From assembly GCA_963828625.1 (NCBI GenBank), contig CAWHEX010000010.1:434001-498000 (forward strand): a stretch of 64,000 nt of DNA. Direction: 5' to 3'. The position numbers were made by a program, and so were the translations under genes. Position 1 is the stretch's first letter; the number at the start of each line of letters is the position of its first letter. Shown here piece by piece: positions 48,322 to 58,790 of the stretch. Origin of the DNA: PALSA-894 sp963828625. Lineage in GTDB: Bacteria; Pseudomonadota; Alphaproteobacteria; Rhizobiales; Xanthobacteraceae. The notes beneath the pieces are model-generated. The model had not been told where the DNA came from, made no database searches, and was given only the letters and a program-made list of their open reading frames with translations.

Positions 48322-49578
48322 CTACTTCACGGCCTTCTCATAGGGATGGAGCAACTCGCCTGTTTTCAGCTCCGGCGGCCAGACCACGATCTGTTTGCTC
48401 ATGTCCGTGAACTGCGCCATGTCGCTGCCGCTCACGTTCTGGAACTGCGCATAGATGATGCGCGGCTTGGTCCATTCGCCATCGGGACCGAACGAGATCG
48501 GTCCGATGATCGTGTCGAACGTATTGACGCGGATGTAGTCCGCGATCTTTCCGTCGTCGAGCGACTTTGTCTCGCTCACGGCTTTCGCAAGAATCTGCCC
48601 GGCCGCGTAGGCGTAGGGCGGATAGGTGTAGCCGAGCGGATCGACGCCGGCGCCGGCCGCGCGCTTCTGGTAGGCCTCAAGGAACTCCTTGGTGCCGGTA
48701 AATTGCAGGCTCGGCGCCGGAATGTAGAACTCGTTGTTCACGAGCCCGTTCGCGAGCGGCCCAAGCTGCTGCTTGATGCCGGTGATGAGAAGGCCGAGGA
48801 ACGCGCCGCCGTAGAGCTGCGGCTTGAACCGGATTTCGCTCGACGCGCGGATCAGTCCGACTGTGTCCGGCGGCAGGGTCGCCGCGTAGACGATATCCGG
48901 ATTCGCGGCCTGCATCGCGCGCGCGATCGGCAGCATGTCGGCGCCGACCGGATAGCTGCGCTCGTAGACGATCTCGAAGCCCATGGCCTTCGCGTTCTCG
49001 CGCGCGCCGTCGATCGCATTGCGCGAGAATTCGACGTCCGCGCCAACCAGCGCGACGCGCGTGAGCTTCGGCTGGAGGCCCTTCGCCATCTCGAAGAAGC
49101 CGCCGGAATAGTTGCGCGGGCTGCCGCCCTGCGAATTCATCGAGAAGTATTTCGGATACTTGAACGCATTGTTGGCGCCGAGACCGAAGATCCCGACGGT
49201 CGTGCGGTTCGCCTGCATGATGGCGGGAAGCGCCGCCGCGATGACGTTGGTGCTGTAGGGACCGATCAGCAGATCGACCTTGTCGACCGAAAGGAGCTTG
49301 GCGTAGATGCCCGGCGCGTTCGCGGGGTTCGCCTGATCGTCGTAGTAGACGAGCTCGACCGGCCGGCCGAGCAGCCCGCCTTTCGCGTTCACGTCATCGC
49401 GCCAGATTTCGAGCCCGACCTGTACCTGCTTGCCTGCCGGAGCGGTCGGCCCGGTGAGGCTGAGACTGAGGCCGACCCGGATCGGATCGGCCGCGTAGGC
49501 GCCCGTCGCCATCAGGAGCGCCACGAGTGCGCCGGCCGTCGCGGCGGCGCGCCGCGTCAATGCGTGGGTCACGATCAT
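48322..49578 (-). CDS. ABC substrate-binding protein, family 6 (LivK type), divergent
   Basis: 418-residue periplasmic binding protein (signal peptide ends ATGAYAAD). The mature start IRVGLSLSLTGPTAPAGKQV, with VDLLIGPYSTNVIAAALPAI, marks the type I amide/amino-acid binding fold. It differs clearly from the two proteins at 40809 and 43871. It leads the operon with the LacI-type regulator and the dehydrogenase, cupin and hydratase genes, so its ligand is likely the substrate of those enzymes. No own permease is nearby. Confidence 0.88.
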   Translation of the reverse strand: MIVTHALTRRAAATAGALVALLMATGAYAADPIRVGLSLSLTGPTAPAGKQVQVGLEIWRDDVNAKGGLLGRPVELVYYDDQANPANAPGIYAKLLSVDKVDLLIGPYSTNVIAAALPAIMQANRTTVGIFGLGANNAFKYPKYFSMNSQGGSPRNYSGGFFEMAKGLQPKLTRVALVGADVEFSRNAIDGARENAKAMGFEIVYERSYPVGADMLPIARAMQAANPDIVYAATLPPDTVGLIRASSEIRFKPQLYGGAFLGLLITGIKQQLGPLANGLVNNEFYIPAPSLQFTGTKEFLEAYQKRAAGAGVDPLGYTYPPYAYAAGQILAKAVSETKSLDDGKIADYIRVNTFDTIIGPISFGPDGEWTKPRIIYAQFQNVSGSDMAQFTDMSKQIVVWPPELKTGELLHPYEKAVK

Positions 49579-49639
49579 CCTCCCGTCCCTGCCCCATTTG
49601 CCGGGGTCTGTGGCAGGATGCTAAGGCTGCGCCCCCGCT

Positions 49640-49657
49640 TTGGCAATCGTTTGCCAA
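49640..49657. promoter_or_regulatory. LacI-family operator candidate
   Basis: TTGGCAATCGTTTGCCAA is an 18-base palindrome, 16 of 18 positions symmetrical, with the central CG typical of LacI/PurR-family operators. It lies between the divergent binding-protein and MetE-like genes. The LacI-type regulator at 47228 is the likely ligand. Confidence 0.6.
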
Positions 49658-49701
49658 TTCGCCGGGACTTCCATCCCTTCTGCACGCCGGGAAGCAAGCA
49701 A

Positions 49702-50989
49702 ATGTACAAAGCCTCCGCCAACGTGATGCTGCCGACCTCGATCATCGGCTCGCTGCCGCGCCCCTCCTGGTACACGGCGGCGCTCGGCCGCAAGAGCTTC
49801 CTCGAAGCAATGGTGAACTCGCGCTACCGCGAGCAATACGAGGACGCGGTGTCGTGCTTCGTGCGCGCGCAGGAAGTCGCCGGCCTCGACATCGTCACCG
49901 ACGGCGACGCACATTACGACGAAGAAGTCGGCGGTATGAGCTGGCAGAGCTACCCGCTCACCCACATGGACGGCTTCTCGGCCGAGGCGGAGCCGGCGGT
50001 CTACAACGTCGGCGCGGTCGCCTATCCGCGCGGGCATATCCTGCACGACTTCCTCGAAGCGCGCGTGTTCCCGCGCATCACCGGGCCGATCGGCCCCGGC
50101 AACCTGCAGTACACCGCGATGTGGAAGACCGCGCAGCGCATGACCAAGCGGCCGGTGAAGTTCGGCACGATCCTGCCCGAGCTGCTCGCCGCATCGGTGG
50201 CGGACGATCACTACAAGGACCCGATCGAACGCACCTGGGCGTTCTCGAACGCGATCAATCACGAGCTCAATGCGCTCGCGGATGCCGGCTGTCCGGTGCT
50301 CCAGATGGAAGAACCGCAGATCCACATGGTGCCGGTGCGCGGCAAGGCGTTCGGCAAGCTCGACGTCGACGATCTGGTGAAGATCTTCAACAACACCGTG
50401 AAGGGCCTGCGCGACAAGACCGAAGTGTGGTGCCACACCTGCTGGGGTAATCCCTCGCAGCAGCGCATCTTCGTCGACGTGCAGAGCTATCAGCCGACGC
50501 TCGCCGCGCTGAACAAGGTCGAGGCCGACGCGCTCACGTTCGAGACGTGTTCGTCGGGCACGGGCGACCTGAAGGCGATCGGCGAGGTCATCAAGGACAA
50601 GAAGATCGTCATCGGCGTGATCGATCACCACACGCTTGCAGATCGAGCGGCCCGACGAAGTCGCCGCGCTGATCCGCGAGGCGCTCAAGCACATTCCGGC
50701 GGAGCGGCTCGTCATCTCGTCGGATTGCGGCATGGGCCGCGAGGGCATGGGCCGCCGCCACGCGGCCTACAAGATGGTCTCGATGGTGCTCGGCACCAAC
50801 ATCGTGCGCAAGGAACTGGGCCTGCCCGAGGCCGAGTGCCTTGCGGCGGACGCGAAATATTCGCTGACGCTGACGAAGAGCAGGTCGAGCGTAGACGTCT
50901 GCACTCCGCTCATGCCCGCGAAGGCGCGGCATCGCAGTTCTTTCTTTGCTTGGCTCTGGCGTCCCCGCCTTCGCGGGGATGAGCGGTGA
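49702..50989 (+). CDS. MetE-like protein (cobalamin-independent methionine synthase, C-terminal domain family), copy 1
   Basis: About 425 residues of the MetE C-terminal-domain-only family. Zinc-type ligands are present: HTC in VWCHTCWGNPSQQRI and Cys in VISSDCGMGREGMG. One extra T near 50636 (CTTGCAG) splits the gene; after it the frame continues IERPDEVAALIREALKHIP. The 3' end runs into palindromic repeat A, which supplies the last codons and the stop (RLRGDER), so the native C-terminus is uncertain. Such short MetE homologues act as methyl or CoM transferases rather than classical methionine synthase. Confidence 0.8.
50906..50986 (+). repeat. Palindromic repeat, family A, copy 5
   Basis: CCGCTCATGCCCGCGAAGGC to GGGGATGAGCGG lies at the meeting point of the two convergent MetE-like genes. 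The reading frame of the left gene runs through it; the right gene ends just beyond it if one inserted base is allowed for. Confidence 0.85.
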
Positions 50990-50992
50990 GCC

Positions 50993-52145
50993 CTACTTCC
51001 AGAACTCCTTGCGTGGCGATCCTCGCCCCCTCGGCGAGCGCCGCGAGCTTGGCGAACACCACATCCGGATCGACCGCCGCCTGCCCCACCCACGTGCCGT
51101 AGCCGCAATCGCTGCCGCCCATGACGTTCTCACGCCCGACGAGCTTCGCATAGCGGCCGATGCGCTGCGCGATCAGCTCCGGATGCTCGATGAAGTTAGA
51201 CTTCGACTCGATCACGCCGGGGATCAGCACCTTGCCGTCCGGCAGCTTCACCTTCTCGAACAGCGTCCACTCGTGCGCGTGGCGCGGGTTCGCGGCCTCG
51301 AACGAGATGTAGGTCGCGCGCGCCTTGAACACGAGATCGATCACGTCGGCGAGCGCGACGTCGTGGTGATGCGGCCCCTCGTAATTTCCCCAGCACACAT
51401 GCATGCGCAACTGCTCGGGCGGAATGTTCTTGGTCGCCGTCGTTCATCACCTCGATGTTCATCGCGGCGGCCTTGCGGAAGGTCGCGAGGTCCTTGTCGT
51501 GGAACTGGATGTGCCGGCCCATCGCGAGGTCCGGGCAATCGAGCTGGAGCACGAAGCCCGCCTTGGCGACCGCCTCGTACTCGTGCGCGCATCGCCTCCG
51601 CGATGGCGTAGAGATACTCCTCCTGCGACTTGTAGTGATCGTTGCGGAAGAACACCGCGACCACGCCGGGCGACGCCGCGCTCATGAAGCCGCCTGCCGC
51701 CTTCACGCCGCCGAGCGCGGCCTTGAGATTGTCCACGTCGGCCTTCGCGGCCTTCGGATCGCGCACCGCTGATCGGCGCGTTGCAGGCAGGCGTTTTGCG
51801 CCGCGAGCGGCCGGGATCGCCGAACACGCGCTGCTGCAGCTTCGGGAAATCCGCGAGGTCCTTGTAGACGAAGGTATTGCCGGTGCCGCCGAAGCCTTCG
51901 AGGCGATCCTTCACGTAGGTCGCGTAGCTGGGCTTCGACAGCTCGCCGTCGTTGATGACGTCGACGCCGGCGTCGGCCTGCTTCTTCACGATGTCGGCGA
52001 CCGCCCCGCGCACGCGCATCCCGAGCGCTTCCGGATCGACCGGCACGCCGCTTTCCTTGGCGTACATCATCTGGATCAGATCGTCGGGACGCGGCAGGCT
52101 GCCGGTGTGCGTCGTGAGAAAGCGGTCGGTGCTGCGCGGCGCCAT
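50993..52145 (-). CDS. MetE-like protein, copy 2 (heavily frameshifted)
   Basis: About 382 residues spread over five frame segments. Order: MAPRSTDRFLTTHTGSLPRP to RVFGDPGRS and PACNAPIS; VRDPKAAKADVDNLKAALGG; YEAVAKAGFVLQLDCPDLAM; RMHVCWGNYEGPHHHDVALA; and GARIATKEFWK ending at the TAG complement 50993-50995. Four one-base insertions (near 51768, 51592, 51433 and 51017) account for all breaks. Metal ligands HVC and the Cys of GGSDCGYGTW are kept. It is convergent with and homologous in family to the gene at 49702. It may be an active enzyme mis-sequenced; a decayed pseudogene is the alternative. Confidence 0.75.
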
Positions 52146-52211
52146 GCTGTACTCCCCGGTGACGGCGGAACGTTATAGAACAGGCACGCAGAAAAACAGG
52201 CGGGAAACGCA

Positions 52212-53524
52212 GTGGCTTCGCCCATCCCGATCAAGACCGCGACCCGGATCGTGCGGCGCAGTGGGTCGTCCGCGGCGCGGCAGATCGAGGCCGACATTTG
52301 CGTGGTCGGCGCAGGCAGCGCGGGCATTTCGGCCGCGCTGGAAGCGGCGCGGCTCGGGCGCAAGGTCGCGCTGGTCGATGGGCTGCACGCGCTCGGTGGG
52401 CAGGCGGTCAATTCGGTGATCGGGACGTTCTGCGGCTTCTTCTCCAACGGCTACAGCGGCTACCAGACCGTGCACGGCATCGCCGACGGCATCCTGCGCG
52501 ATCTCGGCGCGCAGGGGGCGCTGCATTTCCGGCACGGCGGGCCATCGAACACGATCGTGGTGCAGTACGACGAGGTCGCGCTCGCCCGCTGGATCGAGCG
52601 GCAAGTCGCGGCGGCCGGGATCACGGTGCTGCTCGGCGCGGTGATGCGCGAGGTGACGCGCGACGGGCGGCGCATCCGCGCGATCGATCTCGCGACGCGC
52701 TACGGCGACGTGCGCGTGAACGGCGGCCGGCTTCGTCGATGCGACCGGCGACGCGGCACTCGCCTGGAACGCGGGCCTCGCGTGCCGCGAGGCGGCGGAC
52801 GGGCCAATCTACGGCTCGCAGATCGCGATCATCGAGGGCTTCGACGAAGAGCAACGAGCCGACGCGCGCCGAGATCACGGCGCGGCTGAAAGCGAAGGCG
52901 AAGGATTATGGCCTGACGCGCGAGAGCGGCATCGCGTTCGTGTTTCCCGGGCGGAACACCGCGATGGTGAACATGACGCATGTCGAGACGCCGCTCGATC
53001 CGGTCGCGATGTCGCAGAAATCGCTGGAAGGCCGCGAGCAGGCGGACCGCGCCATCGCGTTCCTGCAGGGCGAGTTTCCGGCGGCGTTCGGCAAGGCGCG
53101 CGCCCGCAGCTACGGCGGGCTCGGCATCCGCCAGACGCGCTGGATCGCGGGGCGGCAGCAGCTCACCGTCGAGGACGTGCGCGCGGGCCGCAAATTTGAC
53201 GACGCGGTCGCGCGCACCGGCTGGCCGATCGAGCTGCACGATACGCCGCAGGGCCATGTGTGGGAGCCGTTCGGCGACGATCACCTGCACTATGTGCCGT
53301 TCGGCAGCCTCGTGTCGGACGAATGCGACAACATGGTCGCGGCCGGGCGCTGCATCGACGGCGACGTGGCGGCGCTCTCCAGCGTGCGCGTGATGGGCCC
53401 GTGCATCGCGATGGGCGCGGCGGCGGCGCATGCGCTCGATCTCGCGGGCGCGGGCAGCGTGCACCAGATCGACACGGCGGCGCTGCGCGAGCGCGTGAAG
53501 GACAATGTGGAGCGCACAGATTAG
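52212..53524 (+). CDS. FAD-dependent oxidoreductase (frameshifted)
   Basis: About 436 residues. The N-terminal FAD motif is CVVGAGSAGISAALEAARLG, with CGFFSNGYSGYQTV nearby. The C-terminus has DECDNMVAAGRCIDGDVAAL and VRVMGPCIAMGAAAAHA, as in the FAD_oxidored group. Two one-base insertions, near 52728 and near 52850, separate GDVRVNGG, VDATGDAALAWNAGLACREA and EPTRAEITARLKAKAKDYGL. Start is GTG 52212. It is divergent from the second MetE-like gene. Substrate not evident. Confidence 0.78.
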
Positions 53525-53526
53525 GT

Positions 53527-53601
53527 CCGCTCGTCCCCGCGAAAGCGGGGACCTAGCGCTTTGGCCAAGAACTGGATGCCCGCTTTCGCGGGCATGAGCG
53601 G
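53527..53601 (-). repeat. Palindromic repeat, family A, copy 6 (inverted)
   Basis: CCGCTCGTCCCCGCGAAAGC to GCGGGCATGAGCGG is the family A element in reverse orientation, filling the gap between the convergent FAD oxidoreductase and permease genes. Confidence 0.85.
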
Positions 53602-53603
53602 GG

Positions 53604-54354
53604 TTAAGTTGCCCCGAACATATGCCGCCGGATACGGCGGTCGACGGCGAGCAGCAATGCGCTCGCCGTGACGGCAATGACGACGAGCAGCAAGGTCAGC
53701 GCCATGATGACGCGCACGTTGTGCAGGCCGATCGCCTGGATCAGCAGGTGGCCGAGGCCGCGCTGCGAAGCGAACATCTCGCCGAGCAGCGTACCGATCA
53801 GCGTGAGCGAGAAGCCGATGCGGATGCCGGTGAAGATCTCCGGAATCGCGGCGGGCAGCAGCACGCGGCTGGCGATGCGCGAGGGCGGCATGCGCATGAC
53901 GCGCGCGGCCTTCAGGTAAACCGGATTGAGATTGCGCACCGCGCCGAGCGCGAAGATCGCGACCGGCACGATGCCGTGGATCGCGCCAAACGCGATCTTG
54001 GCCGGCATGCCGATGCCGAACACGAGCAGCACGATCGGATAGAGCGTGATCTTCGGGATGGAATAGAGCGCGACCAGCACCGGCTCTCCGACGTCGCCGG
54101 CGAAGCGATAGAGTCCGAGCGTGAAGCCGATGAGGATGCCGCACGAGATCGCGATGCCGAGCGCGACCGCGAAGGCTTGCGCGGTTTCGATCAGGTGCGG
54201 GTAGAACCTGGGCGATGCGAGCAGCTCCGCCGCGTACGCGATCGTGTCGAGCGGCGAGGTCAGCGCGATCGACTTCCCGCGTACCAGAACAGCAACTGCC
54301 ACGCCGCCAGCATGACGGCGATCAGCACGAGCGGCGCGCAGCGGCGCGGATCAT
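53604..54354 (-). CDS. ABC transporter permease 2, SsuC/TauC type (5' end disrupted)
   Basis: About 250 residues. Most of the protein is intact from ALTSPLDTIAYAAELLASPR, including the BPD loop KAARVMRMPPSRIASRVLLP. The N-terminal membrane helix (PLVLIAVMLAAWQLLFWYAG) is in another frame and the ATG at 54354 in a third. Here the shifts fit single-base deletions near 54335 and 54279, unlike the usual insertions. The ATG overlaps the stop of permease 1 (ATGA). It forms a heteromeric channel with it. Confidence 0.78.
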
Positions 54355-55101
54355 TTGCGCCGCCTCGCCAGCAGCTTCTTCTCCCACAGGAAGAACATCG
54401 TGTTGACGCTCGCCGCGACGGCGAGCACGAACACGATCAGCGGATACATCACGGCGTTGTCGAAATTGTTGTAGGCGTAGCCGATCTCGTAGCCGAGCCC
54501 GGTGCGCGACATGATCAGTTCCGCGCCGATCACGCCGATGAACGAATACGCGACCGCGAGCTTGATGCCGGTGAAGATGTACGGCACCGCGTAGGGCAGC
54601 GTGACCTTCAGCGCGGTCGCGACCGGCCCGAGGCGATGGATGCGCGCGGTCTTGAGCAGCACGCGCGGCACGCGGTCGAGGCCGTTGAGCGTGTTCACGA
54701 TCACGGCGACCAGCCCGAGCATGAAGCCGATCAGCACCTGCGGGACGTCGCCGAGGCCGAAGATCACGATGAACAGCGGATAGAACGCATAGACCGGGAT
54801 CGCGTAATAGGCGGCGAACAGCGGATCGAGCGTTTCGCGCAGCGCGCGCCAGCGATGGATCAGCGTGCCGAGGATGACGCCGACGATGATCGCCGAGACG
54901 CAGGCGACGACGACATTGGTCAGCGTCTTGCAGGATCGCGGGCCACATCTCGGCGCGCTGGCGAGGATCCGCCCGAGATGCCAGAGGATCTCGCTCGGCG
55001 GGATCATCGAGAAGCGGTCGATGACGCCGAAGCGGCACAGCGCTTCGAGCAGCAGCACCAGCGCGACCGCGAGCGCGAAGCGGACCCGGCCCGGCGGTCA
55101 T
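54351..55101 (-). CDS. ABC transporter permease 1, SsuC/TauC type (frameshifted)
   Basis: About 249 residues. MTAG from ATG 55101 connects, after one extra C near 55088, to RFALAVALVLLLEALCRFGV and the body (VVVACVSAIIVGVILGTLIH, then RVPRVLLKTARIHRLGPVAT). A pair of compensating shifts around 54930-54950 distorts the segment after ILAS, where QRAEMWPAILQD in the next frame reads better. The start overlaps the ATPase stop by 4 bases. Confidence 0.8.
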
Positions 55102-55895
55102 GGCGCGCCCGCCATCGCGCGCATCGATTCATCGCGCAGCAATTGCCACAGCCGCGCCGTGATCTCGCCGAAGCGCGGCGTCGCGACCACGCGGCTGCCG
55201 CGCTCCTCGCCCCATTGCGTCGCGATGATCTCCAGCATGCGGCCGGGCCGCGCCGACATCACGCCGATGCGGTCGGCCAGCATCGCGGCCTCGTCGAGCG
55301 AATGCGTGATCAGCAGGATGGTGGCGCCGGATTCGCGCCACAGCCGCAGCAGTTCGTCGCCCATGAGAAAGCGCGTCTGCTGGTCGAGCGCGCCGAACGG
55401 CTCGTCGAGCAGGATCACGCGCGGCCGCTGCACCAGCGTGCGCGCGAGGCAGACGCGCTGGCGCATGCCGCCGGAGAGCTGCACCGGATAGGCGGCGGCG
55501 AACTCGGAAAGGCCCATCAGCCGCAGCGCATGGTCGACGCGCGCGGCGATCTCGGCCTTGTCGAGGCTGGTCTGGCGCAGCCCGAACGCGATGTTGTCGG
55601 TGACGCTGAGCCAGGGAAAGCTCGCGTCCTCCTGGAACACGACGCCGATGCCTTCCGGCACCTCGCCGGCGATCGGCTTGCCTTCGAGCGTCGCGCTGCC
55701 GTCGGTCGGGCTGTTCAGCCCGGCGATGATTTCGAGCAGCGTCGACTTCCCGCAGCCCGACGGCCCGACCACGGCGAAGAACTCGCCGCGCATCAGATCG
55801 AGGTCGATCGGCCCGAGCGCCCTGACCTCGGCCTGCGCCGCGGTCGCCGGAAAGACCTTCGTGACGCCGCGCAGCGCGACGTGGACGTCCGCCAC
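55098..55895 (-). CDS. ABC transporter ATP-binding protein, SsuB/TauB type
   Basis: 265-residue intact ATPase: Walker A GPSGCGKSTLLEII, Q-loop VFQEDASFPW, signature LSGGMRQRVCLARTLV, Walker B VILLDEPFGALDQ and H-loop LLITHSLDEAAM. It is coupled to permease 1 by a 4-base overlap and follows the binding-protein gene by 2 bases. Family substrates are sulfonates, nitrate, taurine or pyrimidines. Confidence 0.9.
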   Translation of the reverse strand: MADVHVALRGVTKVFPATAAQAEVRALGPIDLDLMRGEFFAVVGPSGCGKSTLLEIIAGLNSPTDGSATLEGKPIAGEVPEGIGVVFQEDASFPWLSVTDNIAFGLRQTSLDKAEIAARVDHALRLMGLSEFAAAYPVQLSGGMRQRVCLARTLVQRPRVILLDEPFGALDQQTRFLMGDELLRLWRESGATILLITHSLDEAAMLADRIGVMSARPGRMLEIIATQWGEERGSRVVATPRFGEITARLWQLLRDESMRAMAGAP

Positions 55896-55897
55896 GG

Positions 55898-56889
55898 TTA
55901 CTGGGTTTTCCGCTTGAGATCGTCGGGCAGGAAGCTCTCGTCGATGATCTTCTTCCAGTCCGGATCGTCCTTGAGCACGCCGACGAGCTTCTGCGCGCGC
56001 ATCATCTCGTTCATGGCCTTGAGATTGATCTCGCCGCCGCTCCAGTAGCGCACGCCGGATTTGTCGTGGCTGGCGAGCAGGTTCTCACCGCGCTGCGCGC
56101 GACCTCGGGCTCGAGGTTGTAGGCCTTGGCGATGATGTCGGCCGAACTCGTCCGGGTTGGCGTACATGTACTCGACCGCCTGGCGGCGCGCGCGGATCAC
56201 GGCGCGGATGAAGTCGCCGCGCGATCGCCGCGGCCTTGCCGGTGGTGACGCCGACCACGTTGTCGAGCGGCGGCAGCACATCGCTCGCCTTCACGACCGC
56301 GCGATACTTGTCCTTGTTCTTCGACCACAGCGGCTCGGGGATCGGCGTGATGTCGACCGCGCCGAGGTCGAGCGCCACGATGCCTTCGCCGAAGCCGCCG
56401 GTCTTGACCAGCTCGGCGTCGTCCGGCTTCAGGCCGGCCTTCTCCAGCACCAGGATCGCGAGCGCCTGGCTGGTCGAGCGCGGATTGGTGTAGCCGATCT
56501 TCTTGCCCTTGAGGTCGGCGGCGGTCTTGATCGGCGAATCCGGCTTCACCGCCCAGACGAATTCCGCGACCGTCTGCACGTTGTCGCTGACGATCTTGAG
56601 GTCCGCGCCCTGCTGGATCGCGATCACGGTCGCGGTCGGGTTGATCTCGCCATAGGCGAGATTGCCGCCGAGCATGGTGCGCACCGTGGTGCCGCCGCCA
56701 TCCGAGGAGAGGATGCCGGTCACGTCGGCGCCCTGCTGCTTGAAGAAGCCTTTCGCCATCGCCACCGCATAAGGCATGCCGTTGGTGGTGACGCCGTAAT
56801 TGCTGACGACGATCTCCTCGGCATGTGCCGAAAGCGGCAGCGCGCGCGAACGCCAGCGCGATCATCGCAAGCCTGCAACCCTTGGTCAT
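55898..56889 (-). CDS. ABC substrate-binding protein, NMT1/SsuA type (frameshifted)
   Basis: About 330 residues over several frames. The signal peptide (MTKGCRLAMIALAFARALPL) joins, after one extra base near 56843, to EEIVVSNYGVTTNGMPYAVA and the long frame with NPRSTSQALAILVLEKAG. Another insertion near 56222 leads to RGDFIRAVIRARRQAVEYMY. A further insertion near 56143 and a deletion near 56095 give ADIIAKAYNLEPEVARSAV and then ENLLASHDKSGVRYWSGGEI. It heads the operon with the SsuB-type ATPase and two permeases. Confidence 0.78.
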
Positions 56890-57025
56890 TCGTGCCTCCC
56901 GGCTGATTTCTTGTGTCGGCACTCAAGGCACCACGGTTTCCCGCCGCTGGCAACAGGCGCCTTGCCGCGCTGGCGCGGGCCGCATCCCAACTTCGCGCGC
57001 GCGGCGGCGCATGATAGATCAGGGC

Positions 57026-57800
57026 ATGGAGCTCGGCATTCGCGGCCGCAAGGCGCTGCTGAGCGGCGCGAGCCGCGGCCTCGGCAAGGCCTGCGCGCTC
57101 GCGCTGGCGCAGCGAGGGCGTCGACGTCACCATCGTGGCGCGCACGCGCGACGTGCTGGAGCGCACCGCGGAGGAAATCCGCGCGCTCGGCGTGACCGTC
57201 ACGGCGGTCGCGGCCGACATCACGACGCCGCAGGGACGCGAGGCCGCGCTCGCCGCCTGCCCGGCGCCGGACATCCTGGTGAACAATGCCGACGGCCGCC
57301 TGCCCGGCGATTTCCGCACCTGGACGCGCGACGACTGGATCTCGGCGCTCGACACCATGATGCTGTGCCACATCGAGATGATGCGGCTGACCGTCGACGG
57401 CATGATGGCGCGCGGCTTCGGCCGCATCGTCAACATCGTCTCGCGCAGCGTGAAGATTCCGCAGCTCGAACTCGGCCTGTCGAACGGCGCGCGCTCCGGC
57501 CTGGTCGGCTTCACGGCCGGCCTCGCGCGCCAGACCGTGGAGCACAACGTCACGATCAACAACCTGCTGCCCGGGCCGTTCGACACCGACGCGCAGCGCG
57601 AGCATGTGCAGGGCATGGCGGACGCGAGCAACTCGTTCGAGAAGCTCTGGAGCGCGCGCGTGGCGTCAAATCCGGCCGGCCGCTTCGGCCAGGCGCACGA
57701 GCTTGGCGCCTATTGCGCCTTCCTCTGCTCGGCGCAGGCCGGCTTCATCACCGGCCAGAACCTGCTGATCGACGGCGGAAGCTATCCGGGGACCTACTAG
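57026..57800 (+). CDS. SDR family oxidoreductase lacking the usual Tyr-Lys pair (frameshifted)
   Basis: About 257 residues starting MELGIRGRKALLSGASRGLG at ATG 57026 (ATG 57011 is an alternative). The dinucleotide motif GASRGLG is followed by one extra base near 57112, then EGVDVTIVARTRDVLERTAE. NNADGRLPGDF replaces the common NNAG. Where SDRs have YxxxK, this protein reads LGLSNGARSGLVGF, a pattern known from BKR-like SDRs with Ser-Asn-x-x-Arg. The end VSRSVKIPQ...LIDGGSYPGTY is complete. It precedes a TTT-type binding protein by 18 bases. Confidence 0.78.
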
Positions 57801-57817
57801 GCCAAGGGAGATCTTCC

Positions 57818-58787
57818 ATGAAACGCGTATCGGCCCTGATCGCACTCGGCCTTGCTCGCCCTCGCCTCGCCCGCGGTGCGCGCAGCCCTATCCGAACCGC
57901 ACCGTCAGCGTGATCGTGCCGTTCCCGGCCGGCGGCTCGGTCGACGTGGTGGCGCGGCTCCTGGTGCAGAAGCTCAACGAGAGCATGGGGCAGAACTTCA
58001 TCGTGGAGAACCGCGCGGGCGGCGCCGGCGGCGCGGTCGGCGCCAACGCCGTCGCGAAGGCCGCGCCGGACGGCTACACGCTGATGCTCACCGCCTCGAT
58101 CCACATCATCACGCCGTTCTCTCAACAGCAAGATCCCCTACGACGCCGTGAAGGATTTCGCGCCGGTGTCGCTGGTCGCCTCCGGGCCGCTGATCGTCTC
58201 GACCGCGCCGAGCGTGCCGGCGAACAACCTGAAGGAGTTGTTCGATCTGGTGCGCAAGGCGCCCGACAAATACACCTTCGCGACGTCGAGCTTCGGCTCG
58301 GCCGGCCATCTCGCGGTCGAATTGCTCAAGCGCGATGCGCAGGTCGACACGCTGGTGATCGCCTACAAGGGCGCGGGCCCGATGCTCAACGACATCATGG
58401 GCGGGCAGATCCAGCTGATCGCCGACCCGATGGCGTCGTCGCTGCCGCTCGCCTCCTCCGGCAAGATCAAGGCGCTGGCGGTCACCAGCATCAAGCGCGT
58501 CGCGGCCGCGCCGGACATTCCGACCATCGCGGAATCCGGCATGACGGGATTCGATTTCGTCTCGTGGTACGGGCTGTGGGGACCGAAGGGCTTGCCGGCC
58601 GACATCGCCGCGAAGCTGCAGGCCGAGGTCGCCAAGGTGCTGGCGCAGCCGGAGATCAAGGCAGCGGCTCGGCGTGCTCGGCTTCGAGCCGATCGGATCG
58701 ACCGCGGCGGAGTTCGCGAAATACATCGACGACGAGTCGGCGAAGTACGCGCAGATCATCCGCGACGCGAAGATCAAGGCGGAGTGA
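57818..58787 (+). CDS. Tripartite tricarboxylate transporter substrate-binding protein (Bug family, frameshifted)
   Basis: About 321 residues over five segments. Landmarks of the Bug/TctC family are YPNRTVSVIVPFPAGGSVDV, the GGAGGAVGANAVAKAAPDGY loop, GAGPMLNDIMGGQIQL and DIPTIAESGMTGFDF. One-base insertions near 57852, 57892, 58124 and 58670 restore a signal peptide at one end and LGVLGFEPIGSTAAEFAKYI at the other. It binds a carboxylate in the periplasm. The TctAB membrane genes are not in the window, so it may serve a distant transporter. Confidence 0.8.
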
Positions 58788-58790
58788 ACC

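Noticed and set aside
48346..50982. 878-codon plus-strand open frame
   Set aside because: Only its part from 49702 is a gene (MetE-like). The first 450 codons are antisense to the binding-protein gene at 48322 and have no domain pattern.
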